The position numbers were made by a program, and so were the translations under genes. The notes under the pieces were generated by a model. It had not been told where the DNA came from. It saw only the letters and a program-made list of their open reading frames with translations, and searched no databases. Shown piece after piece: positions 1-8,481 of a stretch of 30,817 bases of DNA (the first letter of the stretch is position 1; every line of letters starts with the position of its first letter). The stretch covers positions 1-30,817 of IMG/VR virus record IMGVR_UViG_3300035698_003352, one strand, 5' to 3'. Source of the stretch: a virus.

Positions 1-56
1 GCACCCTCGATCGACACGGACACCCCGCTCCTCCTTTGTCGAATTGTGTAGGAGTC

Positions 57-61
57 TGGAG
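57..61 (+). promoter_or_regulatory. Ribosome binding site of the first late gene
   Basis: GGAGG lies 8 bases before the ATG at 70 and fixes the start of the small terminase gene. The first 56 bases hold no gene that I can recognise. No convincing -35/-10 pair is visible there, so the late promoter is probably further upstream, outside the window. Confidence 0.75.
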
Positions 62-69
62 GCTTTGTT

Positions 70-483
70 ATGGCAGGACGAGGACCAGCACCCAAGGCGA
101 ACAGACAGAATGAGTACGAGGTTCCGACCCGCGGCGAGTACGTCACGGCGGGCTCCACCGGTTGGCAGCACGGCAATCAGCCTGCGCCGCCTGACGGTTT
201 GGCTTCGGCGTCGGTAGATGCGTGGGGCGCGTGGATGGCTTCGTGGTTCGCAGCGTTCTGGCTGCCAAGCGATCTTCCGGCGCTCCGTCAACTCGTGCGC
301 CTGTTCGACCAGGTGGAGCTGGGCGAGTTCCAGCGGGCCGGCGAGCTTCGTCTCCAGATGGACACCTACGGGATCACGCCCAAGGGCCAACAGGATCGTC
401 GCTGGAAGCCGCCGAAGGATGACGCCGACGCCGTCGAGAAGTCGCCGACCGGTAAGACGTACGGTCATTTGAAGTCGGCCTGA
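70..483 (+). CDS. Terminase small subunit (probable)
   Basis: 137 residues. The N-terminus (MAGRGPAPK...) is the basic, proline-containing opening typical of actinophage small terminase subunits, and the gene directly precedes the large terminase, which it overlaps by one base (TGATG at 481-485). The family recognises the packaging site on phage DNA and hands the DNA to the large subunit. The middle (about residues 44-105) is helical with Trp and Leu repeats, fitting the oligomerising core. No HTH is obvious by eye. The call rests on the N-terminal signature and gene order, not on catalytic motifs. Confidence 0.75.
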   Translation: MAGRGPAPKANRQNEYEVPTRGEYVTAGSTGWQHGNQPAPPDGLASASVDAWGAWMASWFAAFWLPSDLPALRQLVRLFDQVELGEFQRAGELRLQMDTYGITPKGQQDRRWKPPKDDADAVEKSPTGKTYGHLKSA

Positions 484-2021
484 TGCCCTGGCGGGGTCCG
501 GACGCCGAGGGCGAACTGCCGTCGCTTGGGTGGCAGCTTCTCGACTGGCTCGAGCAGTTGCCGTCGCCGAGGGATCCAAGTAAGCCGCTGAGGTTCACCG
601 ATGAGCAAGCGTTGCAGCTCGTCCAGTGGTTCACGATCGACCCGCAACGGGGCAAGCTCGTTCACCGTCGCGGTTACTCTCGCCGGTCGAAGGGCTGGGG
701 CAAGTCTCCGGTTGAGGCGGCAAAGGTCATCGCCGAATTGGCGGGCCCGGTTCGGTTCGCCGGTTGGGACTCTGACGGTAACCCGGTGGGCAGGCCGTGG
801 GGTGGACCGGGCGACCCGCAACCGTGGGTGCAGGTCGGCGCAGTCTCCGAAGATCAGACGGATAACACGTGGTCTGTCGTGTACTACCTGCTCACCGAGA
901 ACGATGGTGCAGCAGCCGCCGACCTGGGTATCGACGCCGGTCTGACGCGCTGCTTCCTCCGCAACCGACCGGGCGCGAAACTTGAGCCGGTCACAGCGTC
1001 GGCGGGTTCACGTGAGGGGCAGCCGATCACGTACGCGTGTCTCGACGAAACCCACCTGTGGACTCCGAGGAATGGCGGCGTCAAACTGGCCCGCACATTG
1101 CGCCGCAACGTGGCGAAGATGAACGGCAGATCGTACGAGACGACGAACTCCTTCGTTCGTGGAGAGCAATCGGTAGCTGAGGGCTCCCATAAGGCCGTCC
1201 AACAAGGTGCTGCCGGCGTGTTCTCCGACGAGGTCGAAGCGCCAATCGCTATTGACGGTGACGGCATCGGGCCAGAATCGCCGGACGAACACCTGCGCCG
1301 TGCGCTGAAAGTTGCGTACGGTGATTCGTGGTGGGCCGACATCGACCGCCTCGTCTCCGACATTCGCGACCCTGATTCGGACTGGGAAGATTCCTGCCGC
1401 TTCTTCTTCAACTGGAATCGCGATGCTGTCGAGGTCGTCCCGGACGGCCCGATCCCCCTGGCGGACTGGGACTTCATAATCGACGGCGGGTCGACCGTTG
1501 TGGCGGAGACGGCTGTCGTGGCCGTGGACAAGGATTCAGAGTGGTATCAGGCGTCCGTAGTCGGTGAGCGTCCTGACGGGTTGCATCACGGCGGCACATT
1601 GGTGGCAAACATGAACTTGACAGCGTTTCTGGCGGGACTGTCGGAGGCGTGCGCGGCTCTCGGTGTGTCGACGGTGGCGGTCCCGAAGGGGTCGCCGGCT
1701 GAGGCCATGACGGGCGATCTGTCGGGTGTCGGATTGACCCCGTACGTGATGCCGCAACACGAGCAGGCGATGGCGTTCGAGAGGTTCGTCAACGCCACGA
1801 AAGGCGCGGCACCGATGCTGCGCCACCTCGGCGAGCCGAAGGTCCGTAAGGCGATCGAGCAGGCTGCCACAAAGCCGTGGGGCGACGGCGGCGAGACGTG
1901 GTCGCGCCGGACAACGAAGGGCGACATATCGCCGCTGACAGCATTGACGATGGCGTACGGACGACTCGGTGTTGACGTTGATGAGGCGGTTTTCGTTTCG
2001 TCTGTTATTGGAGGTTCTTGA
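483..2021 (+). CDS. Terminase large subunit
   Basis: 512 residues, the usual size for an actinophage TerL. This is the packaging motor: an N-terminal ATPase pumps DNA into the prohead and a C-terminal nuclease cuts it. A Walker A-like stretch is seen near residues 67-75 (RRSKGWGKS, a K-S variant of the P-loop). A Walker B motif is at 182-190 (ITYACLDET, acidic pair D188/E189). The RNase H-like nuclease domain begins near residue 328 with FIIDGG followed by alternating hydrophobics. The start overlaps the stop of the small subunit by one base, which suggests translational coupling. The next gene follows after one base. Confidence 0.93.
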   Translation: MPWRGPDAEGELPSLGWQLLDWLEQLPSPRDPSKPLRFTDEQALQLVQWFTIDPQRGKLVHRRGYSRRSKGWGKSPVEAAKVIAELAGPVRFAGWDSDGNPVGRPWGGPGDPQPWVQVGAVSEDQTDNTWSVVYYLLTENDGAAAADLGIDAGLTRCFLRNRPGAKLEPVTASAGSREGQPITYACLDETHLWTPRNGGVKLARTLRRNVAKMNGRSYETTNSFVRGEQSVAEGSHKAVQQGAAGVFSDEVEAPIAIDGDGIGPESPDEHLRRALKVAYGDSWWADIDRLVSDIRDPDSDWEDSCRFFFNWNRDAVEVVPDGPIPLADWDFIIDGGSTVVAETAVVAVDKDSEWYQASVVGERPDGLHHGGTLVANMNLTAFLAGLSEACAALGVSTVAVPKGSPAEAMTGDLSGVGLTPYVMPQHEQAMAFERFVNATKGAAPMLRHLGEPKVRKAIEQAATKPWGDGGETWSRRTTKGDISPLTALTMAYGRLGVDVDEAVFVSSVIGGS

Positions 2022-2022
2022 C

Positions 2023-2238
2023 ATGGGTTCACCTGTTGACCGTGTGGCGGATCGTGCCGACGAAGTCCAAGTGTTGCGGCTGCTGTTGTCGGTGCTGGCG
2101 TTCCCGTTCTACGTGCTCGGCTTCGTCGCTGGCGCTGTTTGGCTCGCGGTCCGTTGGTGCTATGCCGCCGTCTCTGTCGGCTGGGCTGACGTTCATGACG
2201 CGAAGCTGAAGGATCGAGAGGCCGTTGATGTTGGCTGA
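2023..2238 (+). CDS. Small membrane protein between terminase and portal
   Basis: 71 residues. The start chosen is ATG 2023 because GGAGG at 2010-2014 lies 8 bases before it; an in-frame ATG at 1969 would lie inside the terminase gene. A charged N-terminus (about 1-16) is followed by a long hydrophobic stretch (about 17-50) that can hold one or two membrane spans, then a charged tail. Small membrane proteins at this position recur in actinophage genomes, but I know of no established function. It overlaps the portal start by 11 bases. Confidence 0.7.
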   Translation: MGSPVDRVADRADEVQVLRLLLSVLAFPFYVLGFVAGAVWLAVRWCYAAVSVGWADVHDAKLKDREAVDVG

Positions 2239-3445
2239 CCGGATCAACGCACGCAAGGACGCAGTGCGAACGGTCGATCCGGTCACGATGGAAGAGTTCG
2301 ACGCGATCCTCGGGTCCAGTACGGGGTACTCGGCGACCACGAAGGCCGGCACGTCGGTCAGCGCGAAGAGGGCTCTTGGTCTGTCGGCGTGGTATTCAGG
2401 CGTCCGCTACCTGTCCGAGGTGATGGCCGGCCTGCCTGTCCACCGATACCGAGACACCCCTACCGGACGAAAGCGGGTCGCGTCGCCTCCGTGGATGAAA
2501 CGCCCAGACGTTGAGCGCCCCTGGTATTCGCTGATCGAGCTGATCATGATGGGCCTGCTCCACCAGGGCAACGGCCACGCATTCAAGTTGCGCGAGGCGT
2601 CAACCGGTCAAGTCGTCGGCTTGCGCGGTGTGCAGTCCGAGCGCGTCACGGGCGGCACGGCCCCGGATGGTACGAAACGGTTTGCGATCGATCGCAACGA
2701 GAATCTGTTCACGACTCGTGAGATTCTGCACGTCCCTGGCTTGTCGTACAACGGGCAGTACGGGCTCAACCCGATCCAGTATTCTGCCGACGTCCTCGGC
2801 GCTGCCGCAGCGACCGACGATTACGCATCAAGGTTCTTCTCGAACAGCACGAACCTCGGCGGCGTGATTTCTGTCGAACACGCCATGTCTGAACCGCAGG
2901 CAGCGGCGTTGAAGGCCGAGTGGGAAGCGTTCCACAAGGGCATTCTCAACTCGCACCGCACTGGCGTTCTGTCCAAGGGCGCCCGTTACGACCGGGTGAC
3001 CCTCGACGCAGCATCGAGCCAGCTGCTCGAATCACGGTCGTACGGTGTACTTGAGGTTGCGCGCCTACTCCGTCTGCCTCCTCACAAGTTGTACGAGCTG
3101 ACCAATGCGACGTTCTCGAACATCGAACACCAGTCGATTGAAGCCATCACGGACGGTATTCAGCCGTGGTGTGAGCGAATCGAGTCGTGCATCAACTACG
3201 ACCCCGACCTGACACCCGAGGGCACGTTCATCAAGTTCGAGCTAGAGGGCCGTCTCCGTGGTGACACGGCGTCGAGGTACCAGTCTTACACGGCCGCAAT
3301 CGGTGGCCCGTGGATGGCACCGAACGAGGCCCGCATTCTCGAAGATCGCCCGCCGATCCCTGGCGGTGACGTGGTGCTGTCGCCGCTGAACATGCAGCCT
3401 GTCGGCGCAGAACGTCCCGCTACTACCGGAGGCCAACCATCATGA
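2228..3445 (+). CDS. Portal protein, HK97 family
   Basis: 405 residues from ATG 2228; a TTG one codon upstream (2225) is a less likely start. AGAGG lies just ahead of the ATG. Portal subunits form the dodecameric ring through which DNA enters the head. HK97-type features are the early SAWYSGVRYLSEVMAGLPV block (about residues 55-73), the FFSNSTNLGGVI segment, and LRLPPHKLYE followed by ATFSNIEHQS (about 280-303), which is diagnostic of the phage portal family PF04860. The last four bases (ATGA) are shared with the protease gene. Confidence 0.95.
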   Translation: MLADRINARKDAVRTVDPVTMEEFDAILGSSTGYSATTKAGTSVSAKRALGLSAWYSGVRYLSEVMAGLPVHRYRDTPTGRKRVASPPWMKRPDVERPWYSLIELIMMGLLHQGNGHAFKLREASTGQVVGLRGVQSERVTGGTAPDGTKRFAIDRNENLFTTREILHVPGLSYNGQYGLNPIQYSADVLGAAAATDDYASRFFSNSTNLGGVISVEHAMSEPQAAALKAEWEAFHKGILNSHRTGVLSKGARYDRVTLDAASSQLLESRSYGVLEVARLLRLPPHKLYELTNATFSNIEHQSIEAITDGIQPWCERIESCINYDPDLTPEGTFIKFELEGRLRGDTASRYQSYTAAIGGPWMAPNEARILEDRPPIPGGDVVLSPLNMQPVGAERPATTGGQPS

Positions 3446-4203
3446 CCGAGCGCAAACTGATCACGCGCACCGCGCCGCTGTTGGATTACGAGATCGAGCG
3501 GTCGGGTGATGGCCGCGTGGTCGTCGCCTACGCTGCGGCGTTCAACAACGACTACGAGGTCTCAGACCAGGATGGTCACTACGACGAGCGAGTCAACCCG
3601 GCAGCGTTTAACAAGGTGCTGGCTCGTTCCGGGTCAATCAACAATGTGCAGGTCTACTTCAATCACGGGCTGACCCTGTGGGGAACACCATCGGATCGTT
3701 ACTCGGCGCCGGTCGGAGTTCCCGAAGAGATCACCCCTGACGGTCGAGGTCTACTGACTCGCACCCGCTACGCCAAGTCCGAACTCGGCGAGGAAATGCT
3801 CCAGCTTTGGCGTGACGGCGCAATCCGCGGGCAGTCGTTCCGGGGAGCAATTTACGAGTCACGCACAGTTTCCAAGCGCGGCCCGAATGGTCGCCCAGTC
3901 ATCGAACGCCTACAGCTCGGGCTCAAGGAGTACGGGCCGACCCCGCACCCGGCGAACTCTGATGCTGGCCTCGTGGCGATCCGTTCGCAGCTCCTCGAGC
4001 AGGTGGGCGAACTCACCGACGAGGAGCGCATCGAGCTTGCCAAGATGCTCGAAGATTTCACCCCCAACCCCGTTACCGACCCCCAGCCGGTCCCCGACGA
4101 CGACCCCGTAGCCCCTGTTGCGCCTGTCGTGTCGCCTGACCCTGGCCTGTCGATCGAAGTGTTGGAAGCGGCAGCCGCCCACAGGCGACGTCGCGCTGAA
4201 TAA
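3442..4203 (+). CDS. Prohead (capsid maturation) protease, HK97 family
   Basis: 253 residues. This serine protease (peptidase family U35/S78) removes the delta domain of the capsid protein during maturation. The catalytic His is seen in YFNHG (H75) and the catalytic Ser in RGQSFRG (S132), both in the usual context; GLKEYGPTPHPAN is the family's conserved C-terminal block (about 161-173). Residues about 205-235 are a proline/aspartate-rich linker of low complexity. It overlaps the portal by ATGA and sits directly before the capsid gene, as expected for an HK97-type head cassette. Confidence 0.94.
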   Translation: MTERKLITRTAPLLDYEIERSGDGRVVVAYAAAFNNDYEVSDQDGHYDERVNPAAFNKVLARSGSINNVQVYFNHGLTLWGTPSDRYSAPVGVPEEITPDGRGLLTRTRYAKSELGEEMLQLWRDGAIRGQSFRGAIYESRTVSKRGPNGRPVIERLQLGLKEYGPTPHPANSDAGLVAIRSQLLEQVGELTDEERIELAKMLEDFTPNPVTDPQPVPDDDPVAPVAPVVSPDPGLSIEVLEAAAAHRRRRAE

Positions 4204-4230
4204 CCAACCCAACTCCGAAAGAAGGACAAC

Positions 4231-5784
4231 GTGAAAACCCTGCAAGAACTCATCGACGAGCGCGCCAAGATCTACGACGCCATCGACGTCATCATCGACA
4301 CCGTCAAGGAAGCGCAGCGCTCGTTCACCGACGAAGAGCGCGTGGAACATGACGCGCTCGTGGTCGAAGCCGAAGCGGCCAGCGACGCCATCCGTGCCTA
4401 CGGGCTCGATGCCGACGATGCCCTTCGTCTCGCCGGACCCGAGGCCCGTCGATCCATCCCGGTCCCGAACATCAACGTGCGCGGCGCTAACTCCGTGGGC
4501 GCTGGCGTGACTCGCGACCTCAACGAACTCCTGTGGGCAACCGCAGACACCGTTCGTGCGTCCAGCGGCAACGCTCAACTGCCCGTCGAGCAGGTCGTCA
4601 TCCGTTCCAGCGTGAACGATCCCGGCCGTGTCGCTCCACGTCTCAGCCAGTTCCGTGGCGAAGATCGCGAAGTGATCCGCACGTTCCAGGAGACGGTCGC
4701 CAAGATGTCGATCGTCGGCATGATGGTCGACCGTGACGCCAACACCAGCGCCAAGGGCTTCGAGGTTGCACGCAGCCTGCCGCAGTTCTCCGACCAGTAC
4801 AAGACCGTGCTCCGTGCAATGGACGTCGACACCGAAGCCGAGGGCATCGAATGGATTCCGACCGGCATCGGCGCTTCGCTCCATGAGCGTGTCCGTGCGT
4901 CCGGCAAGGTCGCTCCGCTGTTCGAGCGAATCGACATTCCCACCAATCCGTGGAAGTGGCCGATCGAGGGCGCCGACCTCGCCGCCTACCGTGTCGCCGA
5001 GCCGACATCCGACACCGCATCGAAGGTGACGGCATCGACTGCCGGCTCCGGCGCCGTGACGTTCGACGCCGAGATCCTCGGTGCACGGACGTTGTGGTCG
5101 CGTTCACTGGATGCCGACTCGGCCCTGGCGATCGCCCCGTACCAGCTGCGAAAGATTGTCCAGGCGTTCGTCGATGCCGAGGAGAAGGCGATCATCGACG
5201 GTGACGCCGATGGTACCCACCAGGACGCCGACGTTCAGTCGGTCGGCGCTACCCACGCTTCGACCTCGTGGGACGGTCTTCGCAAGAAAGCCCTTGCACA
5301 GACCGTTGTCACGGCGACGTCCACGTCCGTTGCAAACCTGCTCCTGCTCCGCAAGGGCATGGGCAAATGGGGCGTCAACCCGGCGGACCTCGCCTACATC
5401 GTCGGTGTGTCTGCCGTCCACGCGCTGCTCGCTGACGCGAACCTGCTCACGGTCGACAAGTTCGGCCCGAACGCAACGATTCTGAACGGCCAAATCGGCT
5501 CCGTTGGCGGCGTCCCCGTCATCGTGTCCGAGCATGTCCGTGAGAATCTGAACGCCTCGGGCGTTTCGGACGGCATCACCGCCACCAAGACGTTCAATCT
5601 TTGCGTGAACCGCAACGAGTGGGCATTGGGTCAGCGTATGGCTCTCGACGTGATGACCGACGACGTGCTTTACGCCGAAACGTTCCAGCGTGTTGCCATC
5701 GGCTTCATGCGGGAGGATTTCCAGTGCATCGGCACCGCAGCGGCAAACGACGACACCGCCATTTCCTTCAACGTCACCCCGTGA
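4231..5784 (+). CDS. Major capsid protein, HK97 fold
   Basis: 517 residues, GTG start with GAAGGA at 4221-4226 upstream. The N-terminal about 80 residues are charged and predicted coiled coil (the scaffold-like delta domain removed by the protease). A linker follows, then the HK97-type shell domain with WKWPIEG, ARTLWSRSLD, and a C-terminal block ending AIGFMREDFQC. The absence of a separate scaffold gene agrees with an N-terminal delta domain. It follows the protease after a 27-base gap, one of the few gaps in this operon, which leaves room for a strong ribosome binding site on the most highly expressed gene. Confidence 0.95.
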   Translation: MKTLQELIDERAKIYDAIDVIIDTVKEAQRSFTDEERVEHDALVVEAEAASDAIRAYGLDADDALRLAGPEARRSIPVPNINVRGANSVGAGVTRDLNELLWATADTVRASSGNAQLPVEQVVIRSSVNDPGRVAPRLSQFRGEDREVIRTFQETVAKMSIVGMMVDRDANTSAKGFEVARSLPQFSDQYKTVLRAMDVDTEAEGIEWIPTGIGASLHERVRASGKVAPLFERIDIPTNPWKWPIEGADLAAYRVAEPTSDTASKVTASTAGSGAVTFDAEILGARTLWSRSLDADSALAIAPYQLRKIVQAFVDAEEKAIIDGDADGTHQDADVQSVGATHASTSWDGLRKKALAQTVVTATSTSVANLLLLRKGMGKWGVNPADLAYIVGVSAVHALLADANLLTVDKFGPNATILNGQIGSVGGVPVIVSEHVRENLNASGVSDGITATKTFNLCVNRNEWALGQRMALDVMTDDVLYAETFQRVAIGFMREDFQCIGTAAANDDTAISFNVTP

Positions 5785-5788
5785 CCTG

Positions 5789-6115
5789 ATGGCACTTGAT
5801 GCGACCACCCTGGCATACAAGCCGGGGTGGTCGTTCAAGGTCGCTGGCCCGAACAACCGCTTCCTGTGCGTGTTCGCCACGACGCAGGACTCGACAGACC
5901 CGACCCGGACGCGATGCACGCAGCACATGTTCGAGATCCCCGACGACCTCAACGATGAGCGACTCATTGCCCGTTGGGTGTTTGACCGGCTGCTGCTGTG
6001 CGAATTGCACGAGGCCGGAGAGTTCTTCAAGATCGGCAGCTTTGCGCCGTTCTATCCGCACCACCAAGACGAGGGCTCACCATATGAGCTTGTCAACCGA
6101 TGGGAGACAGCATGA
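5789..6115 (+). CDS. Conserved phage protein downstream of capsid
   Basis: 108 residues from ATG 5789, which follows the capsid stop by four bases; earlier in-frame ATGs lie inside the capsid gene. I recognise the general pattern: an early GWSF block, a central WVFDRLLLCELHEAGEFF block, and an ending FYPHHQDEGSPYELV. Similar proteins sit after the capsid in many actinophages, but no function has been fixed to my knowledge. A structural or head-decoration role is possible from position only. Confidence 0.65.
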   Translation: MALDATTLAYKPGWSFKVAGPNNRFLCVFATTQDSTDPTRTRCTQHMFEIPDDLNDERLIARWVFDRLLLCELHEAGEFFKIGSFAPFYPHHQDEGSPYELVNRWETA

Positions 6116-6324
6116 AATCACCGATTCCGGGGCTCAACCCGATCCACTACGACGCCCGTTCGGCTGCCAAGGTTCAGATCGTCGTGCAGCCAGGTGACAC
6201 CCTGTTCGTCTCTGACGACGTAGCGGCCCAACTGCAGGCATCGTCTGCGCAGTTCAAGCCGTCACCTGAGGCCAATCCAGCGCCGAAGACCCCCGCCAAG
6301 AAGACCGCAGCGAAGAAGGGCTAG
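6112..6324 (+). CDS. Small Lys/Ala/Pro-tailed virion-cassette protein
   Basis: 70 residues. ATG 6112 is preferred over ATG 6100 because GGGAG (6102-6106) precedes it and it overlaps the previous stop by ATGA. The first about 45 residues contain VQIVVQPGDTLFVSDDVAAQ, a short beta-rich segment. The rest is a low-complexity P/A/K tail (PAPKTPAKKTAAKKG). Such short tailed proteins are common between capsid and connector genes. Function unknown. Confidence 0.6.
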   Translation: MKSPIPGLNPIHYDARSAAKVQIVVQPGDTLFVSDDVAAQLQASSAQFKPSPEANPAPKTPAKKTAAKKG

Positions 6325-6326
6325 TC

Positions 6327-6707
6327 ATGGCTGGATGGCCCACGGAGGGTGAACTGGAGCAGTGGCTGTCGTCTCAGTCGTTGTCGACCAAGACGTACGC
6401 CGACCGTCTGCCGTTTGCGTTCGATGCGGCGCTTGAGGTTGTGCAAGATGACGTGAGGTTCACGCTGTTCCCGACGTACAACGCACTGACTGCGGCGACG
6501 GTCTTCGATGTGGATGACAACCCGACCGGGTATGCAGTCCCGCACCGTGTCCGTATGGCCGTGCTGATCCTGGCTCACAAGCTGGTGACGCGCGCTGATT
6601 CGCCTTCAGGCGTCATCGGTTTTGCCGACTTCGCTGTCAGGATCAGCAACGAAGATCCCGACTACGCCAAGTTGGTTCAGCGTTACACCCTGCCGGGTAT
6701 CGCATGA
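6327..6707 (+). CDS. Head-tail connector (adaptor), gp6/gp15-like
   Basis: 126 residues. The protein is largely helical, with RVRMAVLILAHKLVTRADSP and the ending DYAKLVQRYTLPGIA. Both the all-helical layout and the C-terminal block DPDYAKLVQRY match the adaptor proteins that bind the portal ring from below (HK97 gp6 / SPP1 gp15 type). Position after the capsid and before the tail genes supports this. The last four bases overlap the next gene. Confidence 0.72.
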   Translation: MAGWPTEGELEQWLSSQSLSTKTYADRLPFAFDAALEVVQDDVRFTLFPTYNALTAATVFDVDDNPTGYAVPHRVRMAVLILAHKLVTRADSPSGVIGFADFAVRISNEDPDYAKLVQRYTLPGIA

Positions 6708-7084
6708 GCGCCGCACAAGACATCGCCGCGGCCGTCGCGTCGATCTGTGACGTCGACAACGCCATCGCGTACCGCCCGACCCGGCTGTCGTCGTCGCTGG
6801 CATTCGTTGAGCCTGGCGAACCGTGGAAGGAACGCGACGACACCTACTGCGCCACGAGCATCGGGCTCGTCGTCAACCTCGTTGCCGGCATCACCGACCC
6901 GCTCGAATCCGTTGAGTGGCTCGACGCGCAGTCGACGCTCCTGATGGCTGCCGACCCGATCGACGTGGGTGCCGACGTTGTCGCTGCCACCACTGTCGGC
7001 CCCCCGTTTCTGTTCACCGATATCGGCGGCGGCGAGTTCCTTGCCTGCCGTGTCCAGTATTCCCGCTTCACCATTGGAGATTGA
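6704..7084 (+). CDS. Neck or tail-terminator protein (probable)
   Basis: 126 residues, ATGA overlap with the connector. An N-terminal helix is followed by a mixed alpha/beta segment and an ending ACRVQYSRFTIGD. Length, position between adaptor and major tail protein, and the alternating beta pattern at the C-terminus fit a tail terminator or head-closure protein. The exact class cannot be decided by eye. A structure search would separate the two. Confidence 0.5.
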   Translation: MSAAQDIAAAVASICDVDNAIAYRPTRLSSSLAFVEPGEPWKERDDTYCATSIGLVVNLVAGITDPLESVEWLDAQSTLLMAADPIDVGADVVAATTVGPPFLFTDIGGGEFLACRVQYSRFTIGD

Positions 7085-7085
7085 T

Positions 7086-7295
7086 ATGGCCACTCGCAAA
7101 GTGTTCGCTACGTGCGACTTCCTGATCCCCGGTGTCGGCTGGATCGGTACTGGTGACGAGGTGACCGAGCCGATCGCTCTCGATCATCCACTCATCGGAC
7201 GATTCACGACATCCAAGTCTGGCCGCAAGGCCACAAATACCGACGCCGACCCGGCTGAGGCACAACCCCCCACACCCGAAACCGAAGGAGCCTGA
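7086..7295 (+). CDS. Small protein before the major tail gene
   Basis: 69 residues from ATG 7086, with GGAG about 8 bases upstream. The first half (ATRKVFATCDFLIPGVGWIG...) is beta-like; the second half is a low-complexity T/D/P/E-rich tail. It resembles in layout the 70-residue protein at 6112: short beta domain plus a disordered tail. Function unknown. Confidence 0.6.
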   Translation: MATRKVFATCDFLIPGVGWIGTGDEVTEPIALDHPLIGRFTTSKSGRKATNTDADPAEAQPPTPETEGA

Positions 7296-7298
7296 CCA

Positions 7299-7670
7299 AT
7301 GGGCAAGCGCATCTATTCACCGTCCATCCTCATCAACAGCGTCGAATACAAGTGCAAGGCACGCTCCGTCACGCTGGAGCCGAACGGCACGGCGCTCAAC
7401 TTCTGCGAGGACGAGTACGAGTTCTCTGCGGAGATCGAGCTTGCATACGGCACCGGCGAGTCATGGACGCTCCTGTCTGCGCTGGCGAAGACCGTCGTTG
7501 ATGTGGTGCTGAAGCCCGAGGACGCAACTACGGCACTGATGAACCCGTCTGCAACATTCGAGTTCTACGTGCCGTCGGTCCCCTTCATGTCGAGTGCGAC
7601 TCGCGGCGATCGTCAGACCATGACGCTGTCGGGACCGACAGAGGCTGAGCCGGTCTTCGCTACCTCGTGA
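7299..7670 (+). CDS. Major tail protein (tail tube), short form
   Basis: 123 residues. The pattern is that of small actinophage tail-tube subunits: an early KARSVTLEPNG strand, then EIELAYGTGESW, a VVDVVLKPED segment, NPSATFEFYVPSVPF, and a final TMTLSGPTEAEP strand. These subunits stack as hexamers to form the tail tube around the tape measure protein. The next gene starts at the GTGA formed with this stop codon. Confidence 0.8.
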   Translation: MGKRIYSPSILINSVEYKCKARSVTLEPNGTALNFCEDEYEFSAEIELAYGTGESWTLLSALAKTVVDVVLKPEDATTALMNPSATFEFYVPSVPFMSSATRGDRQTMTLSGPTEAEPVFATS

Positions 7671-8047
7671 CCCGGCCGGAGATCAAGATCGAGGGCGCCA
7701 AGCAATTGCAGCGCGCTCTCCGTCAGGTCGAAGGTGGTACGGCAAGCCTCAAGGATGCGCACCTGGCCGGTGCGAAGATCGTTGAGCGGGAAGCTGTATG
7801 GATCGCTCCGAGGCGTTCCGGTGTTCTGGCTGGCGACGTCCGCTCGTCCGGCCAGGTGCGCCAGGGCGTCGTCAGGGCGGGCCGTGCATCGGTCCTGTAC
7901 GCGGGTGTCATCCACTTCGGCTGGCCGAAGCGCAATATCGCGCCACAGCCGTACCTGTATGACGCCGTCGACTCGCGCCGTCAAGAGGTGCTCGACGTGT
8001 ACGGCGTCCAGGTCAACAAAGCCATCAAAGCAAACGGCCTCGATTGA
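7667..8047 (+). CDS. HK97 gp10-like protein
   Basis: 126 residues, GTG start in a GTGA overlap with the tail-tube gene. The pattern matches the HK97-gp10 family (PF04883): an early KQLQRALRQV helix, then IAPRRSGVLAGDVR, VRAGRASVLYAGVIHFG and the ending PQPYLYDAVDSR. Members act at the head-tail joint or early tail. They usually precede the major tail protein; here the gene follows it. Confidence 0.8.
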   Translation: MTRPEIKIEGAKQLQRALRQVEGGTASLKDAHLAGAKIVEREAVWIAPRRSGVLAGDVRSSGQVRQGVVRAGRASVLYAGVIHFGWPKRNIAPQPYLYDAVDSRRQEVLDVYGVQVNKAIKANGLD

Positions 8048-8070
8048 GGCCCAATCAAGGGGGAATACCA

Positions 8071-8481
8071 ATGGAAGCCACCACTGATTCACCGCGCGCG
8101 TTCGCGTTGCCGTTCGGTTCGATCAACATGACCGAGCGTCGCATCATGGCGAAGCTGTTCGGTGTGAACTGGGACGCTATCGAGGTCGACCTGTCGGACA
8201 TTCCGAAGCCGGAAGACCCTGACGACGTGACCGACGCTGAGAAGGTGGCTGTCGCGAAGGCGTTCACGAGGATCATCGGCCCGAACGAGCGGTTTGCGAT
8301 GCTGTTCACGGCGGTGAAGCGTCAACTTCCGACGTCGACTGAGGCTGAGATTGCCAAGCGCGCCGACTCCGGCGAATGGGTGCTGTCGGTCGGCGATGAC
8401 GAGGAGGTTGCCGCAGGGGCTGACCCTTTGCCCGCGCCGACCGCACCGAGCGCGACGACCTCGAGTTCGACCTCTGCGTAG
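8071..8481 (+). CDS. Tail assembly chaperone, short form (TAC-N)
   Basis: 136 residues from ATG 8071, with AGGGGGA at 8058-8064; an upstream TTG (8044) is less likely. Helical chaperone domain: an early FALPFGS, MAKLFGVNWDAIEVDLSD, and a central AKAFTRIIGPNERFAMLF helix. The C-terminus (about 110-136) is low-complexity A/P/T/S. Tail assembly chaperones coat the tape measure protein while the tube polymerises. The position just before the tape measure gene and the frameshift site at 8424-8430 identify it. Confidence 0.82.
   Translation: MEATTDSPRAFALPFGSINMTERRIMAKLFGVNWDAIEVDLSDIPKPEDPDDVTDAEKVAVAKAFTRIIGPNERFAMLFTAVKRQLPTSTEAEIAKRADSGEWVLSVGDDEEVAAGADPLPAPTAPSATTSSSTSA
8424..8430 (+). promoter_or_regulatory. 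-1 ribosomal frameshift slippery site (CCCTTTG)
   Basis: In the reading frame of the gene beginning at 8071 this reads C CCT TTG, a perfect X XXY YYZ heptamer. Slipping back one base re-pairs CCT with CCC and TTG with TTT. The -1 frame has a stop (TGA 8421-8423) directly before the heptamer and is then open to 8603, so this is a very narrow window for the shift, and the heptamer sits in it. Confidence 0.8.

Noticed and set aside
5690-5788. ATG at 5690 as start of the gene after the capsid
   Set aside because: The extra 33 residues lie within the capsid gene and are low complexity; ATG 5789 follows the capsid stop directly.
3910-6030. Long leftward reading frames (324 and 308 codons) opposite protease and capsid genes
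   Set aside because: They are antisense to clear HK97 protease and capsid genes; GC-rich codon use leaves such frames open by chance.
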